Origin: Adineta steineri
Lineage: Eukaryota > Rotifera > Eurotatoria > Adinetida > Adinetidae
Assembly (NCBI GenBank): GCA_905250115.1
Contig: CAJNOI010000129.1
Location: 124,001 to 188,000 of the forward strand
Length of the DNA stretch: 64,000 nt
Direction: 5' to 3'
The position numbers were made by a program, and so were the translations under genes. A model generated the notes under the pieces. That model worked only from the letters and a program-made list of their open reading frames with translations, was not told the origin of the DNA and made no database searches. Below are positions 14,101-23,994 of this stretch, piece by piece. The stretch's first letter is position 1; every line of letters starts with the position of its first letter.

Positions 14101-14250
14101 TTAAGATTACAAAAATTAGCAAATTTAAAATTTCCAGCAGCTGATTATAGACAAATATCTGCTAGACCAATTCATGAAATTCAAACATGGCAAAGAGAAC
14201 AACAAATGAAGAGAATATCACCATCAACAGATGAAATTGAAAAATATTAA
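11197..14250 (+). CDS. GGX-rich (polyglycine-type) protein with large unrecognised C-terminal region
   Basis: This is one uninterrupted exon of 1,017 residues. Residues about 27-75 and 118-288 are runs of G-G-X and G-X-X triplets (X mostly N, S, D, H, C), a composition that suggests a polyglycine-II-like or collagen-like rod rather than true proline-rich collagen. Regularly spaced Cys residues inside the rod could cross-link it. Residues about 300-1,017 form a long region rich in N, Q, I and F that I cannot assign; it has no membrane segment and no signal peptide, so a cytosolic location is likely. The absence of introns over 3 kb contrasts with its neighbours and could mean retroposition or bacterial ancestry; this is inference only. 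The start is the first ATG, directly after a GAA repeat. Confidence 0.75.
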   Translation: MSIITEVGLQNFSFDVDSVSYRALKKPVDQTISINGQSGSNGYVGTSGSAGYCGSNGNNGGDGSNGSDGGNGCPGTDSQNALIWLNGTVEDLIMQVKTFNNLNYNFKLAKSNGIILMKANGGNGGNGGSGGSGGNGGHGGDGHDGCNGSNGCDASAEGASGGDGGHGGCGGDGGHGGNGGRGGYGGDGGNAGAGGHVQVQSADPRLFMLIEMDCRAGKKGQGGSGGSGGSRGIGGSGGCGGRGGRGGCGGPGGANGIDGSHGCDGVRGTDGCAGNDGHNGRDGLAANSGSIQYAVVDIHGNIIETGSDKYHVSVYSYTIADENNDGIYEPNSIFFITNVKWINNGAMTLPSGSILSFPSTEYITTDMNDISILQGNTVNQVVIDPHQFQCHLHDSYSVSINEPYIKRINITSEVKLLNRLFTGSKVSTTLTCQYPIQITKIEIPTYLGPGEQSSVIISFKNISTRVYGECLNSAGSIEFILSTHSLLKISPANDHQYIYEIKSDGFGYYKINEEIFPQSTKRIKFEIKLDENSSQQYFEHLFWEIDLLLRNKLIEKRQNTIRIVPTFQPNIHTDVLLVTNSKVGRIEFLAYQNLFQLFKYSSQTWDIERYGVFHNPEIKWLNTTDLIIFIYLNPESTFNMIQSQLFLQHMKSSEKSAFISIGSGLSDEFDFALFDYNNLQFLNTEDQMKSESTNYLWNTFGFTQPNQQQLIDKANKFRINYEKQDDQQYLYQVVFDNTANTDSTSCMKVVYGAKYIYKSTLDCQVGNRLIMVPTNNKNPLLTSSNLPFTIQTELNTTQQRSRIIENEIDLNSHFGRLLCAILFYQGFEKSYLIISEQDELSTCIFSTGSHKFNYNQILISLAMSIIERDYDRQILQFPSSRKLIHQTENIIHREDKTNYGMSENDWFYLLIQSLYEYIDSKFWSSFPWCGCTMKAKQRHELQELLNDLLSLTTVNISKNKAIYQQLSILRLQKLANLKFPAADYRQISARPIHEIQTWQREQQMKRISPSTDEIEKY

Positions 14251-14324
14251 GATGTCTTATTTTATTTAGTATAAAATTAATAAAACTATAACACGAAATA
14301 TTTTTGTTGTTACTGATTGTAAGT

Positions 14325-14340
14325 AGGGTGTGGGTGTGAG
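14325..14340 (+). repeat. Solo TGTGGG-type arm
   Basis: AGGGTGTGGGTGTGAG is one arm of the dispersed TGTGGG inverted-repeat family described in the findings. No opposing arm is seen within 100 nt. Confidence 0.5.
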
Positions 14341-14539
14341 CATCTTTTGTATTTTATTTCAAGATGATGATGTTGATTGAGATGAAACGGAAATTAGTGT
14401 CTTTTTAAGAGTAAATCATTGACTTGACAAATTAGATCTTCTATTTTCTTCGTATTTTAATTACTTTCCAGAAAAATTTCTTGTCTTTTTCTTAGTTTAT
14501 AATACAGCAGAATTGTTTTATTCCTTTCTAAGTTTAAAA

Positions 14540-15631
14540 ATGTTGTCTTGGTATATACCTGTTGATATCTTAATAATTATTATTTCACTACTTACAGCTA
14601 TTATTGCTTTAATTTTTATTCTGATTATTTTCTTTAATCGAACTCTTCGTAATCTAGCAAATTTTCTTTTATCACAGACATGTCTATCTATAACGTTTTT
14701 TTCTCTAACGATCACATTAATTGCAATTCATCAGTACCGATGCGACACGATGAGTACTGCTGACAATATGATATGCAATGATTCCTTCTGTATCATTCGA
14801 AATTATTTAAATATAGCTGGTACGATGTGGACATTATATTCATTTTTAATACAAGCTATTCACCGTTATCTGACTGTTATTTACCCATCTAAATTATATT
14901 TCAAAACATATCGTTTCTATTCTCTTATGATTCTAACACAACTCATCATTACATCGTTTTTCCCATGTCCATTTCATTTTATCGTACCAACTATTGAGTA
15001 TGATCCGTATAATTACGTTTGCGTTACGATTGATACTAGAAAGTAAGAGAAACTGATTAATTTCTTTTGAATAAGTTATAGCCAAAAATAGCTACCATAT
15101 TCTTTTACACAGACAAAAGTACTATCTCAGTCTTGTCGAGAGCTATTGAGAACATAAACTTGCTAATCTTATTTTTCTTCATATTGTTGTAATAGTTCAA
15201 AAACTGGAAGTGCTGTTATTATCAACATCTACCGTCAGCTTATGTCATTCATCATTCCAATCGGCTTGATCTTCTTCATCTATATCAGACTAGTCCTTCA
15301 TGTAAGAAATATAAATCGACAATCGACAGCTATATCAATAATACAACGTGCTCGACATGAACTCAGAATGTTTCTACGTATTATTTTCATACTCATCATC
15401 CTAGCATTTGGTTCGATAATTGGAATTGTTTTCGGTTTCATGAAGACACCACCACCATATCGATGGCGTATCTATTATCTAAGCTTAGTTACATCGGCTT
15501 ATGCTTGTATAGTAGCAATCTTCTTTCTAACAACATCCGTTAAACAGTGGCTACTGCATTGGTATAATTCAACAAAAACTTCTATCACTCGAATTCAACT
15601 AACAACAATACGTCTACATACTTTTAGATAG
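14540..15631 (+). CDS. Rhodopsin-like GPCR, bdelloid-type, two exons
   Basis: Exon 1 is 14540-15042 and exon 2 is 15196-15631, joined across a 153-nt GT-AG intron in phase 2. Exon 1 encodes TM1-TM4 and the following loop, with an HRY triplet (residues IHRYLTVIYP) at the end of TM3 in place of DRY. Exon 2 encodes TM5-TM7, with a basic third intracellular loop. The product is about 312 residues. The ATG at 14540 is preferred to an in-frame one at 14513 because it directly precedes the TM1 hydrophobic run; either is possible. Ligand unknown. The lack of a clear NPxxY in TM7 fits the divergent, expanded bdelloid receptor families. Confidence 0.75.
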
Positions 15632-16324
15632 ATTTTCAATATATGTTACTAATATGTCCATATTCATAGTCAAATATAATAAAGTGAAATACAGGAAAAT
15701 CACATTTTCATGTTTCTATAAAACCAAGATTGTATATGATAATAAAAAAAAGACTTTAACTTTCTTCACTAATTGAAATCGAGAAATATGATTTATAATA
15801 AAGTTGTAGCTCCTGAAATTTTCTTGAGGGTGTGAGTGTGGGCATTTCATCTTATTCATTCTCACCCACCCTCAAACTTATAGGGCTCCTGGAGAGGGAA
15901 CAGAAATTATAAACATAAAGCTTGATATAATGGAGACAATAAAATCAATTTATCAATTTCAAGTTTGTTTTTCGATGTTACCCCAAAACTACTTGATGTT
16001 CTTTAGTGGCTAAATGCTTTGAGAAATGTCTCATAATTTGTACAACTACAGGTATGTATAGGCATTCTAAGTTCGTAGTTGGAAAAAGGATATTTTTATT
16101 TGATGCACTATCTTATAAAACAAAGAACTATTAGGACGTGAGTATTCTACTTTAATCTCACCCTTACCGACAGCACACCTCACACTTACATTCACACTCA
16201 TTGGTCTCTTTGAAATTGTTTTCATTTATTTTGTTTTTTAAAATTCTGTACGGATGCATCATCAGCCAACTAGTGGAATTCTTAACCAAGATGAAAATGC
16301 ATGTGACGTCTCAAAATTTCCTAC
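15632..16324. other. Intergenic between convergent genes
   Basis: This is the space between a plus-strand GPCR and a minus-strand TLDc gene. Apart from the inverted repeat at 15824-15875 and a weaker set of TGAG/CTCAC motifs around 16138-16205, nothing is seen. Confidence 0.5.
15824..15875. repeat. TGTGGG-family short inverted repeat
   Basis: TTGAGGGTGTGAGTGTGGGC is followed after about 18 nt by CTCACCCACCCTCAA, its approximate reverse complement. It is a compact, clear member of the dispersed family. Confidence 0.75.
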
Positions 16325-17497
16325 TTATCTATCACCTTTATATTCATCCTTATTGATAGATTTATCTTTGCTCTCATCAGCGCGCCTATAAACTTCGATC
16401 TCTCCCACAAAAAAGTTCTTTTCTCCGGCAAAAAGCGTTTCACCTTTTCCAGTAGTATCAATGTAGGCTGCGGGAAAGTCGCTAGTTGAGTATTTGTAAT
16501 TGTGTGCGTTGTCCGATATCCGAAAGTCACAGAAGTGTTTTTCGCCTAGTATAAGTCCGCCAAAATGCGGACCTCTATCGGTTCCATGAGAAACCGAGAA
16601 CGTATTAATGCGTTTCTTGAAAAATTTAGTTGGTTGTATGGCATGTGCATTTGTTAAACTGAATATGAACGCGGCTGGATCATGTTTATAGTAGCCGTCA
16701 CAATCCCAGGGTATTTCTGTATAACCTCCAAATAGATAGTTATTATTTTTTGTCTGTATAATAGTCATCGTCGGCCCTTTGTTATCTGAACAGCGATGAA
16801 AGTCTTTTGTACAAAAACCGTCTTTTGTTCCTTTGTAGATCAATTCCCATTTTTGTCTTGCATTACCATAAAAATCATTCAATCTCATTTGATAGTCAGC
16901 ACATAGAAGTGTACCTCCTCGCATGTAATTATTTGTTGCAGAGTGTAAAAGAACTAAGTTATAGTCAATCAATAATGGTTTTATATCACAATAGACGACA
17001 CGGCTGTGTGTTTCATTAATACCATCTTCTAATACATGTAATTGTCGTTTTAGTATCAGCAACTGCTCAAATGTAACATCACTTTCTTCAACAAAATTCG
17101 CTGTTTCGTTCGTCAATTTATTAATTACTTCCATGTGACGAGCCGTCTGTTGTAAAAATATCTCTTCATTATCTTGGAATAACAGATCAAGCTTTCGCTT
17201 CTTCAATTCATATAAATCGTTAATATTGTTTACAGCTTCATCACGCCATTGAACTAATTTGTCAAGTTCCTTCTGGTTATATTCTTTTATACCAAAAGAG
17301 TTAATTTTCTCACGCAATTTATTAACACTATCGGCTAATGGATTCAGTTCTTGTACAAGCTGATCTGCATGTTCATTGAAGTGACGTCGACATACATCTT
17401 TCTTACAGTGATGACAAAATGTAGCCGAGGCACGTTGGCAGCTTTCAATTTCACATAGTTTTATGGCAATATCACTTACTTTAGATGAAGCAGCCAT
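16325..17497 (-). CDS. B-box / coiled-coil / TLDc domain protein
   Basis: This is a single exon of 390 residues. Residues about 14-42 contain a B-box-like zinc motif (C-x4-C, then C-x2-C-x4-C-x2-H-x3-H). Residues about 50-150 are charged and helical, a likely coiled coil. From about residue 187 to 365 the sequence matches a TLDc domain: it opens with RGGTLLCADY, continues with KGTKDGF and CSDNKGPTMTII, and has the FGGYTEIPW strand typical of the family. TLDc proteins act in oxidative-stress resistance and V-ATPase regulation in animals, while B-box/TLDc combinations are common in rotifers and ciliates with unknown roles. There is no signal peptide, so it is cytoplasmic. The start is the first Met of the minus-strand frame. 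Confidence 0.85.
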   Translation of the reverse strand: MAASSKVSDIAIKLCEIESCQRASATFCHHCKKDVCRRHFNEHADQLVQELNPLADSVNKLREKINSFGIKEYNQKELDKLVQWRDEAVNNINDLYELKKRKLDLLFQDNEEIFLQQTARHMEVINKLTNETANFVEESDVTFEQLLILKRQLHVLEDGINETHSRVVYCDIKPLLIDYNLVLLHSATNNYMRGGTLLCADYQMRLNDFYGNARQKWELIYKGTKDGFCTKDFHRCSDNKGPTMTIIQTKNNNYLFGGYTEIPWDCDGYYKHDPAAFIFSLTNAHAIQPTKFFKKRINTFSVSHGTDRGPHFGGLILGEKHFCDFRISDNAHNYKYSTSDFPAAYIDTTGKGETLFAGEKNFFVGEIEVYRRADESKDKSINKDEYKGDR

Positions 17498-17712
17498 TCA
17501 AGAGAAAACGTGAATTGTATTCTACAACAAAATGTGTTTGATGTTCTGTTTTACTGAATTATGACAAAAAAATATGAAAAGTAACCATAATTTAAAAATC
17601 TTGCTTTTCTACCAACCTCATAATGTAAACATTTTCGACGTCTACTTGCCCTTTTCGAAATTATTCTTTAGCAAGAACGGAAAAAAAAGAATAATTTTTT
17701 TAATTTTTATTC

Positions 17713-18041
17713 CAGAGATGTCCATGGAGGCGCGGCAGCGGTAGCGTTATATTTCTTCACTGTCACGGCGCGGCGCGGTGGTGATAGCTTTTTCTTTTTC
17801 CCCCTTCGGTGCGGCGCAGCAGCAGCTGGCTTTTTGGAAAGTTTCTTTTTACTTCTATCAAAAAAATCTATAATAACTAAGATTGTATTTTTACCATGAT
17901 TCATATTAGAAAGAGTCTTATTCTCGGAGCACATTTATATGACTATTGCATCGTCCACCCTACAGAAAAGAAAGTTTTATAGACTATATTATTTATGCCA
18001 CCGTGGCAGCGGCTGATATCAAACCGTGATGAACATCCCTG
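17713..18041. mobile_element. GC-rich hAT-like MITE
   Basis: The left end CAGAGATGTCCAT and the inverted right end CAGGGATGTTCAT form imperfect terminal inverted repeats. Both are followed by GC-rich GCAGCGG-type blocks, quite unlike the AT-rich surroundings. The flanking octamers TTTTATTC and TTTCATTT agree at six of eight positions, consistent with a diverged 8-bp hAT target duplication. There is no transposase, so it is non-autonomous. Confidence is moderate because the target duplication is imperfect. Confidence 0.5.
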
Positions 18042-18184
18042 TTTCATTTATTCTCCTTTTTTTTTTAAATAATAAGTACGCCCAGATTATGAGTCCCATG
18101 TAAAAACAATAACTAAAAATCTAATTAAAACCGATTATTGCGAAAAAATTCAAGAAAATAGATTAAAGACCATATTGGTTAAAA

Positions 18185-18248
18185 TGAGGGTGTGAGTGCG
18201 GAAGTCTCTTTCTTATTTATTCGTATACCTTCACACCTACACCCTCAA
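18185..18248. repeat. TGTGGG-family short inverted repeat
   Basis: TGAGGGTGTGAGTGCGG and CACACCTACACCCTCAA face each other across about 27 nt. Confidence 0.75.
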
Positions 18249-18390
18249 ATTCGTTTTTATTCATTCATACATAAGTTGTTTTCACACTTTTACAAGATAA
18301 TGAACATGATCGAATATTACATTTATTAAAGTAAACAACGGACATACATGTCTTGAATTAAAATACTGTTTTAGAATCATTGTTTGTCTT

Positions 18391-19404
18391 TTAACGATCG
18401 ATCTGTACAACTGATATTTGATTTCTTTGATTATGAGACATATGCACCCGATTTCGACGATGAGGTGAACAACAAGGAATAATTTTGCAAGCCTCCTTCC
18501 GAAAAACACTGCCAGTTAATGTATATAAATAGAAACTACTTGAGTGAGCAAAATATGGTACTGTATTTGCTATTTGAACAGCTAAATTTTCTTGAGCAAT
18601 CCTAAACGTACTTTTTGCAATGTTTACTGTGAATGATGAATAGACTCGATAGATTGAGAAAGGTAATGTCGAAATTATGATGACGAGAACTTGAGCAGTT
18701 AACATACGCAACAAGTATCTATCTGTACGTCGATGAATTTGATTATTTACACCAGTAATTGGAAGAACTTGACGTTGCTGACGAATATTATTCAATGTCA
18801 GATAACCAAACACAAGCATTAGACATGATGGACACAATGAGTAAAAAGTCATATGCCACATTGCAATAAATGTACGATAGATACCTTTTGGAGCATTGCA
18901 CGTGGGTGTGATATTACCCAATGTATTAACGTCATCGGTTATTTTATAGTAAATAACCATATGACTGTATAAAATAATTATTGAAATGATAGTGATTACA
19001 ATTGTTAATCGTGCTGTTTTCAATGAACTCAACTGACGCTTACGTATATTTGTTGAACTATGGAGAAACCGATCGAAACATGCCAACATAATCAACCAAC
19101 ATGATATAACACGTACAACATAAAAAATATAAGATTCCATTTTACATATAACTATGTTGTAATTACCTAGATCCATATTTAAACTACTTGTAACAGTACG
19201 CACGGGTAAGATAATAAATATCACAAATAAATTGAAATATGATGATGTGAGAAAATAAAGTGAACATGGTTCATGACGTAGAGCTGGTCGAGTAAAAATA
19301 AACACATTTAATACAAGACCAATTACGCCTGGTACCCAACTAATTAAAGACAAAGTAATTGCAGTTACAGATGCTGCTGTGTTCAGCTGATCGATATATG
19401 ACAT
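18391..19404 (-). CDS. Rhodopsin-like GPCR, intronless
   Basis: This is a complete 337-residue single-exon receptor with seven hydrophobic segments. TM1-TM2 are linked by FIFTRPALRHEPC, and TM3 ends in CFDRFLHSS (DRF instead of DRY). The third intracellular loop is short and basic, and TM6 reads STLPFSIYRVY. TM7 ends SFYLYTLTGSVFRKE, an altered NPxxY. The TM1-loop-TM2 wording closely resembles the truncated receptor at 36.3 kb, so both belong to one bdelloid family. It shares features with animal peptide receptors, but the ligand is unknown. The start at the first Met gives a short extracellular N-terminus with no signal peptide, as usual for the class. Confidence 0.82.
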   Translation of the reverse strand: MSYIDQLNTAASVTAITLSLISWVPGVIGLVLNVFIFTRPALRHEPCSLYFLTSSYFNLFVIFIILPVRTVTSSLNMDLGNYNIVICKMESYIFYVVRVISCWLIMLACFDRFLHSSTNIRKRQLSSLKTARLTIVITIISIIILYSHMVIYYKITDDVNTLGNITPTCNAPKGIYRTFIAMWHMTFYSLCPSCLMLVFGYLTLNNIRQQRQVLPITGVNNQIHRRTDRYLLRMLTAQVLVIIISTLPFSIYRVYSSFTVNIAKSTFRIAQENLAVQIANTVPYFAHSSSFYLYTLTGSVFRKEACKIIPCCSPHRRNRVHMSHNQRNQISVVQIDR

Positions 19405-19734
19405 AAAAATAATATAACTGTTTTATTCTTAGTGTATCAGTATGTTACACAGAAAGAAAAAAAATGTGTGACTACTACTATATAGTAGTATTCATAATCT
19501 GATGAAAGAACAAAATTGACGATAATTTCTAGTTTACAGCGTATTGCGTTGTATACTTTTCTTCCACCATCAATAATTAAACTATTGAAGTTTATTTTAT
19601 CTCTAATTTAGATGTATTATAATTAAGATCAAGAGCAATATGTCTTTCATGTAAAATAATGAGATACTTTCAATATAAACTCTCTTATTATAAATATTAT
19701 CTTTTTCTATAAAGATATTATGATGCATCCGTAG

Positions 19735-19792
19735 TAGGGTGGGTGTGAGTGTAATTACACGTGTTAAAATTATTGCACACTCAGTCTCGAAT
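19735..19792. repeat. TGTGGG-family inverted repeat, weak right arm
   Basis: TAGGGTGGGTGTGAGTG is followed by a weaker CACACTCAG arm about 30 nt away. Confidence 0.5.
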
Positions 19793-20344
19793 AGTCTGCA
19801 TAGAATCAGAACTTTGTACTCTCGTCCTTCGTAAGTCGTAGAACATTTACGTTTATATGCTACTTTTTAGTTTGATATTCTTTGTGAAAATTTGTACGAT
19901 CTTTATCTAATTCAAATATATATCATCAAATTATTTTTCTCTCAGTAGCAATCAATAAAATTCTGTCCATTAGAGTTTCATCGTACGCATCCTAATTCAT
20001 ACAATAAATATCTAAATTATTTCATAACTGGAATCTATATTTTTCCTTCAAAATTATATAAATATCTTTCGTAAAACATACACAAATCAGATACATATTC
20101 TATTGCAATATGATTCAATACTCATTATTTGTCTTAAAGTAGTAAAACAAAGAGAAAAGATGCTGAATAAGTCTTTTTCTATTTTATTTTTAATGAAGAT
20201 CTAAATGGATTCTTAAATACTAATACACAATCTATTTTTCAATCTCAATTAGTATTCCATTTATTGCTCTTATATTTAATTTATTAATATTTGCATAATT
20301 ATTATTATAATTAGAAATTAATTACTACTTTTTTTAGAGGAATT

Positions 20345-20426
20345 GAGGGCGTGGCTAGAGGTTGTAGATATGGGTGAGAGTGTAAATGAATAACAAGGGC
20401 TCATATTCTCACTCACATTAAAACTA
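20345..20426. repeat. TGTGGG-family inverted repeat, diverged
   Basis: TTGAGGGCGTGG and a second GGGTGAGAGTG block on the left are matched by ATTCTCACTCACATT on the right. The arms are diverged. Confidence 0.5.
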
Positions 20427-20818
20427 TTTCTTTAGTTTTTTGCGTTATTTCAAGATGAGGTATTGTGAACATTTCATTTATAACAAAAAAGAAGAAAATA
20501 GAGAATCAAATTATGAAAATGGTGTAATTGTTTTTGGAGCTTCCGACTATAAGCATATACCATTTTCTATGAGTTATCCGATCATTTTACAACCACTAGA
20601 AACGAATAGATTCTCTAAAAGAAATATAGAAAATTATGAGATCAAAGATATCTGGAAACTTCTGTATAAAATAAATGGTTTCACACATTGAAAAGATCAA
20701 TCGATGTATGTACCGAGGACGAATACAAATAAACATGAATGTGTTATTTATTTTCTAGAAAAATCAAATCGTTTCAAAAGGGTTAAATAATATCTTTTTC
20801 GAATTCATTTTGGGCATA

Positions 20819-22088
20819 TTAGGTCATAATAAATATAATTTCACTAAATGATGCACAACTATCATAACCTTGTTTCGAAGTGATAAGTAGACGATAGCTT
20901 GCGAATGCGATTGAAGGATTTGAAATTAGCTGCAATGTACCCCAAGCTGCTCGTCCAGGATCTGTTATGAGCCCTGCAGAACCAGTATATATCAAAGTCC
21001 AGCTGGAGCCAAGCGTAAGAGCCGACCCATTTAAATTGCTGCCCTCAATAGTAATCATCATCGGATCGCGCACTCGACTCCATGAGCCCGTATGTGAAAT
21101 CACATCGAATGCTGCAAGAACTTTCGAAGCACCGTTCAATGTTAGATAGAAACCAGCTTTTGTTCCGCATGCCAGTGCTCCATTAGTGTAATCGCATGAT
21201 CCATGATTGCAAGGTCCATTAGTAAAATCACCATCAAATGCGGTTTGTGCTGATTGACCTGGGTAATATGTACCTATACTAGTACCAGACACGGCATATA
21301 CACTATCGGTACCTGCAGTTGTATTCCAAATATCATATACAGTTTCATTCGTTCGTTTGAAATATGTCACACCTAGTATGATTAAAGAATATTGAAGTTT
21401 TATAGACATAATATAAATTAGAAAAAACATTTTCCATTTAAAAATGAAAGATGAAAATGAACAATTTATTTAGAGAATGATAAATCAATGGTTGAGAAAC
21501 AAAAATGAAAAGTCCAAGAAGAGAATAATCACTAATAGGAATTCTATTTAACCAATATCAATTTATATTTCAAAATACTTTCTTTCACTATACTTCACTT
21601 ATGCTATAAGAAAACCTACACAATTACTTTCATCCTGATAAAAGAAAAGAAAAGAAAAGAAAGTTTTATTTTGCAGAATTTGTTTGATAATTACTGCAAG
21701 GAAAAAGATCTGTTGTAAATCAGTTGAATTATATCAAATGTATTTCTTACTCACTTTTATTATTACTGTTTCCAAAAGAGTATACACTTGCATTAATAGT
21801 AGTTGGTGCTACTCGTAATTGTCCTTGATTTAATTGTGCAAAGTATAGTATGCATTGATGAGTAGTACCGATGTAATTAACCGTAAAACAGATGATATTA
21901 TTATAGCACTGACAAAGACAATCGTTCGCGGAACTTATTGCCGAGAGATTACTCACTAAAGAATGTGTATCAGTTGGATAAAAATAGGCATTATTGTATA
22001 CTGTAACAGGCGTTGTCGTTGATTTAATTGTATGGGAAACAAGAAAAATAATTATTATCGTGGAGAACATGTTGTAGAAATGAATCAA
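20819..22088 (-). CDS. Secreted protein with apple/PAN-like and discoidin-like regions
   Basis: Two minus-strand exons are inferred: 22088-21755 and 21372-20819. The intron is 382 nt, with GTGAGT donor and ACTAG acceptor in phase 1, and the product is 295 residues. Exon 1 starts with a hydrophobic signal peptide (about 20 residues) and continues into a Cys-spaced segment with CLCQCYNNIICF, resembling PAN/apple-type modules. Exon 2 has a PGQSAQTAFDGD motif, paired Cys, a GFYLTLNG strand, and a C-terminal ASYRLLITSKQG that resembles discoidin/F5-8C-type (galactose-binding-like) beta-sandwich proteins. It is probably extracellular and carbohydrate- or matrix-binding. Without splicing, both frames would be truncated, and phase and signals agree for joining them. 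The domain assignments are tentative. Confidence 0.7.
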
Positions 22089-23515
22089 TTATAAAAAATT
22101 TCTCTCGCATTTATATCAATTTATAAAATGCGGCGATATATCATGCCAACTTAACTCGATAAAAAATATTTGAGAATATTTTAAAAGAGAAGAGTAATGC
22201 ATATTTTCGGTTTTTGTTATTTAAACTTTTCTTGCAAAAGACATAACGATGTAATTTGCATTAGACACTTTAAAACATTTTATATGCAGAGGTGTTTTTT
22301 CATCGTATTTCTTTTAGTAGCTATTATGTGTTTTTACTAATTTCATTTTCTACTTCAACGAAGTGTAAATATACATTAAATATTTAAAACACTTATGTTC
22401 AACTCGTATTGACTACGCATATAAACACTATCTATTGTAGATATTTACTTCCCATGTCGCTCTTTTTTTCATGAAACCATCAGTAACCGATGGTTAAAGC
22501 TAGTACCGGCGGTAAACCTCGGTTACCGATTGGTTTCAACTAGCGAATTCTAACTATCAAATGATACGGAAGAGCAAACAAAGAATATATTGTAATATGA
22601 AAAAAAATTAGAAATAATTATCAATATCATTAGAATTATCTTATTCTATTTGATTTATCACGATTTAGAGAAATAAGACGCATTTTTGAACACTATATTA
22701 AGATGTCGCTTTTTTCTTTCTCATTGAATTGCTTGAAATTGTTCAAGACTTGTTATCAATGTATATAATTTCCATTTTTATTTGTTTAGAAATTATTCGA
22801 ACGATTAATTTCAATTTTAAATATCGATATTCTCCTCATGTATCAAAAATTTTTGATTTCTTACTGATTTAAATAAAGATATGTATCAAGCTTCAAAAGA
22901 CTTTAAAAACTTATTGGTATCAGTAGATAAAAGTGAAAAAAAATAATATTTTTAATGAAAGTCAAAAGAAAATGCAGCACGTATTATCAAAGAAAAAGGT
23001 AGATATTAATTTTATCAATATTTTTCATATTAAATAACAAAACTTATATTTTCAGGATCAATATGACACCAAATGGTGATCAATTCGGCAAGGAAAACAT
23101 TATCGTTGAAGATTTATCATTTAAATTTACAATTACATGATTATTGTTACAATATATTAATATAATATTTCTTTATTAATTGTTTTTATCGTATAGTCAT
23201 AGGTAGAGTAAAAGAATATGTACGTGGTTAATGTTATTTTATGTTGTAACTCATATTTTTCTAAACACATTCTTCCTGTGTGAAAATATAGTGTACGCAT
23301 GTTTTTGTTTGTCTCTGTAAAAGTTAATTTTATTAAATATGTGCGATATAAAATAGTGATAAAATATTATTTGTACTTCAATGATTTAGAATGTTTTTTT
23401 ATTGTTATGCTAGAAGTTAATTTTGATGAGATTTAAATAAAGTCTGGCTGAAAGCTGAATATAAATTGAAACTTTTACTGTAAACTAGATTCGATCCTAA
23501 TACAACAGTAAGAGT

Positions 23516-23994
23516 CAGGGGTGTCACATTCCCCTTACTGTTACTAGTAAGTGGTAAGTGGTACTGGTTACCAGTTACCTGGTAAGTGGTAACTGATAAC
23601 ACTTACCACTTACCTGGTAACTGGTAACTGGTATGACTTACCAGTTACTAGTAACAGTAACCACTTACCTGTTACCAATGATATAGTAACTGTTGGTAAG
23701 AGGCTGTCAAAAAGGTCTCTGAGATCACTTACCATATCGTTGGTAACAGGTAAGTGGTTACTGTTACTAGTAACTGGTAAGTCATACCACTTACTAGTTA
23801 CCAAGTAAGTGGTAAGTGTTATCAGTTACCACTTACCAGGTAACTGGTAAGTGATCTAATTATCATTCCGTAATCAACAATCAATAGTAAAACTAGTGAC
23901 TGATCGCTATTAAATATGATATTTTCAATTATGAAAACAGTTACTGTTACCTTGGTAAGTGGAAGGGATAGTAACAGGTAATATGACACCCCTG
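23516..23994. mobile_element. hAT-type MITE with perfect 8-bp target duplication
   Basis: The element begins CAGGGGTGTCA and ends with its reverse complement TGACACCCCTG. It is flanked on both sides by the identical octamer GTAAGAGT (23508-23515 and 23995-24002). The 8-bp duplication and the CAGGGG-type end identify the hAT superfamily. It has no coding capacity. Most of its interior is a near-perfect foldback built from GGTAACTGGTAAGTGG-like units. Confidence 0.88.
23581..23837. repeat. 109-bp foldback arms inside the hAT MITE
   Basis: Positions 23581-23689 and 23729-23837 are inverted copies of each other with only a handful of mismatches over 109 bp, separated by a 39-bp spacer. Each arm is itself made of short GGTAAC/GTTACC units. 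A transcript would form a long hairpin. Confidence 0.85.

Larger units (their letters stand above)
17498..18390. other. Intergenic carrying a GC-rich MITE
   Basis: This region lies between two minus-strand genes. It contains the hAT-like element at 17713-18041 and the TGTGGG inverted repeat at 18185-18248. A 75-residue lysine/alanine-rich reverse-strand open frame (17707-17934) coincides with the GC-rich element and is not counted as a gene. Confidence 0.45.
19405..20818. other. Intergenic
   Basis: AT-rich, with TGTGGG-family motifs at 19735-19792 and 20345-20426. A plus-strand frame at 20440-20691 encodes an 83-residue charged peptide without domain, signal or splice context; I do not count it as a gene. 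Confidence 0.4.

Noticed and set aside
17707-17934. Lysine/alanine-rich 75-residue frame resembling a histone H1 tail
   Set aside because: It coincides with the GC-rich MITE and extends beyond its end; composition alone explains it.
20440-20691. 83-residue plus-strand frame as a gene
   Set aside because: No domain, signal, splice context or typical codon pattern; it overlaps no conserved feature.
23516-23994. CRISPR-like array of short repeats
   Set aside because: The repeats are contiguous and palindromic without unique spacers, and the 8-bp duplication marks a transposon.
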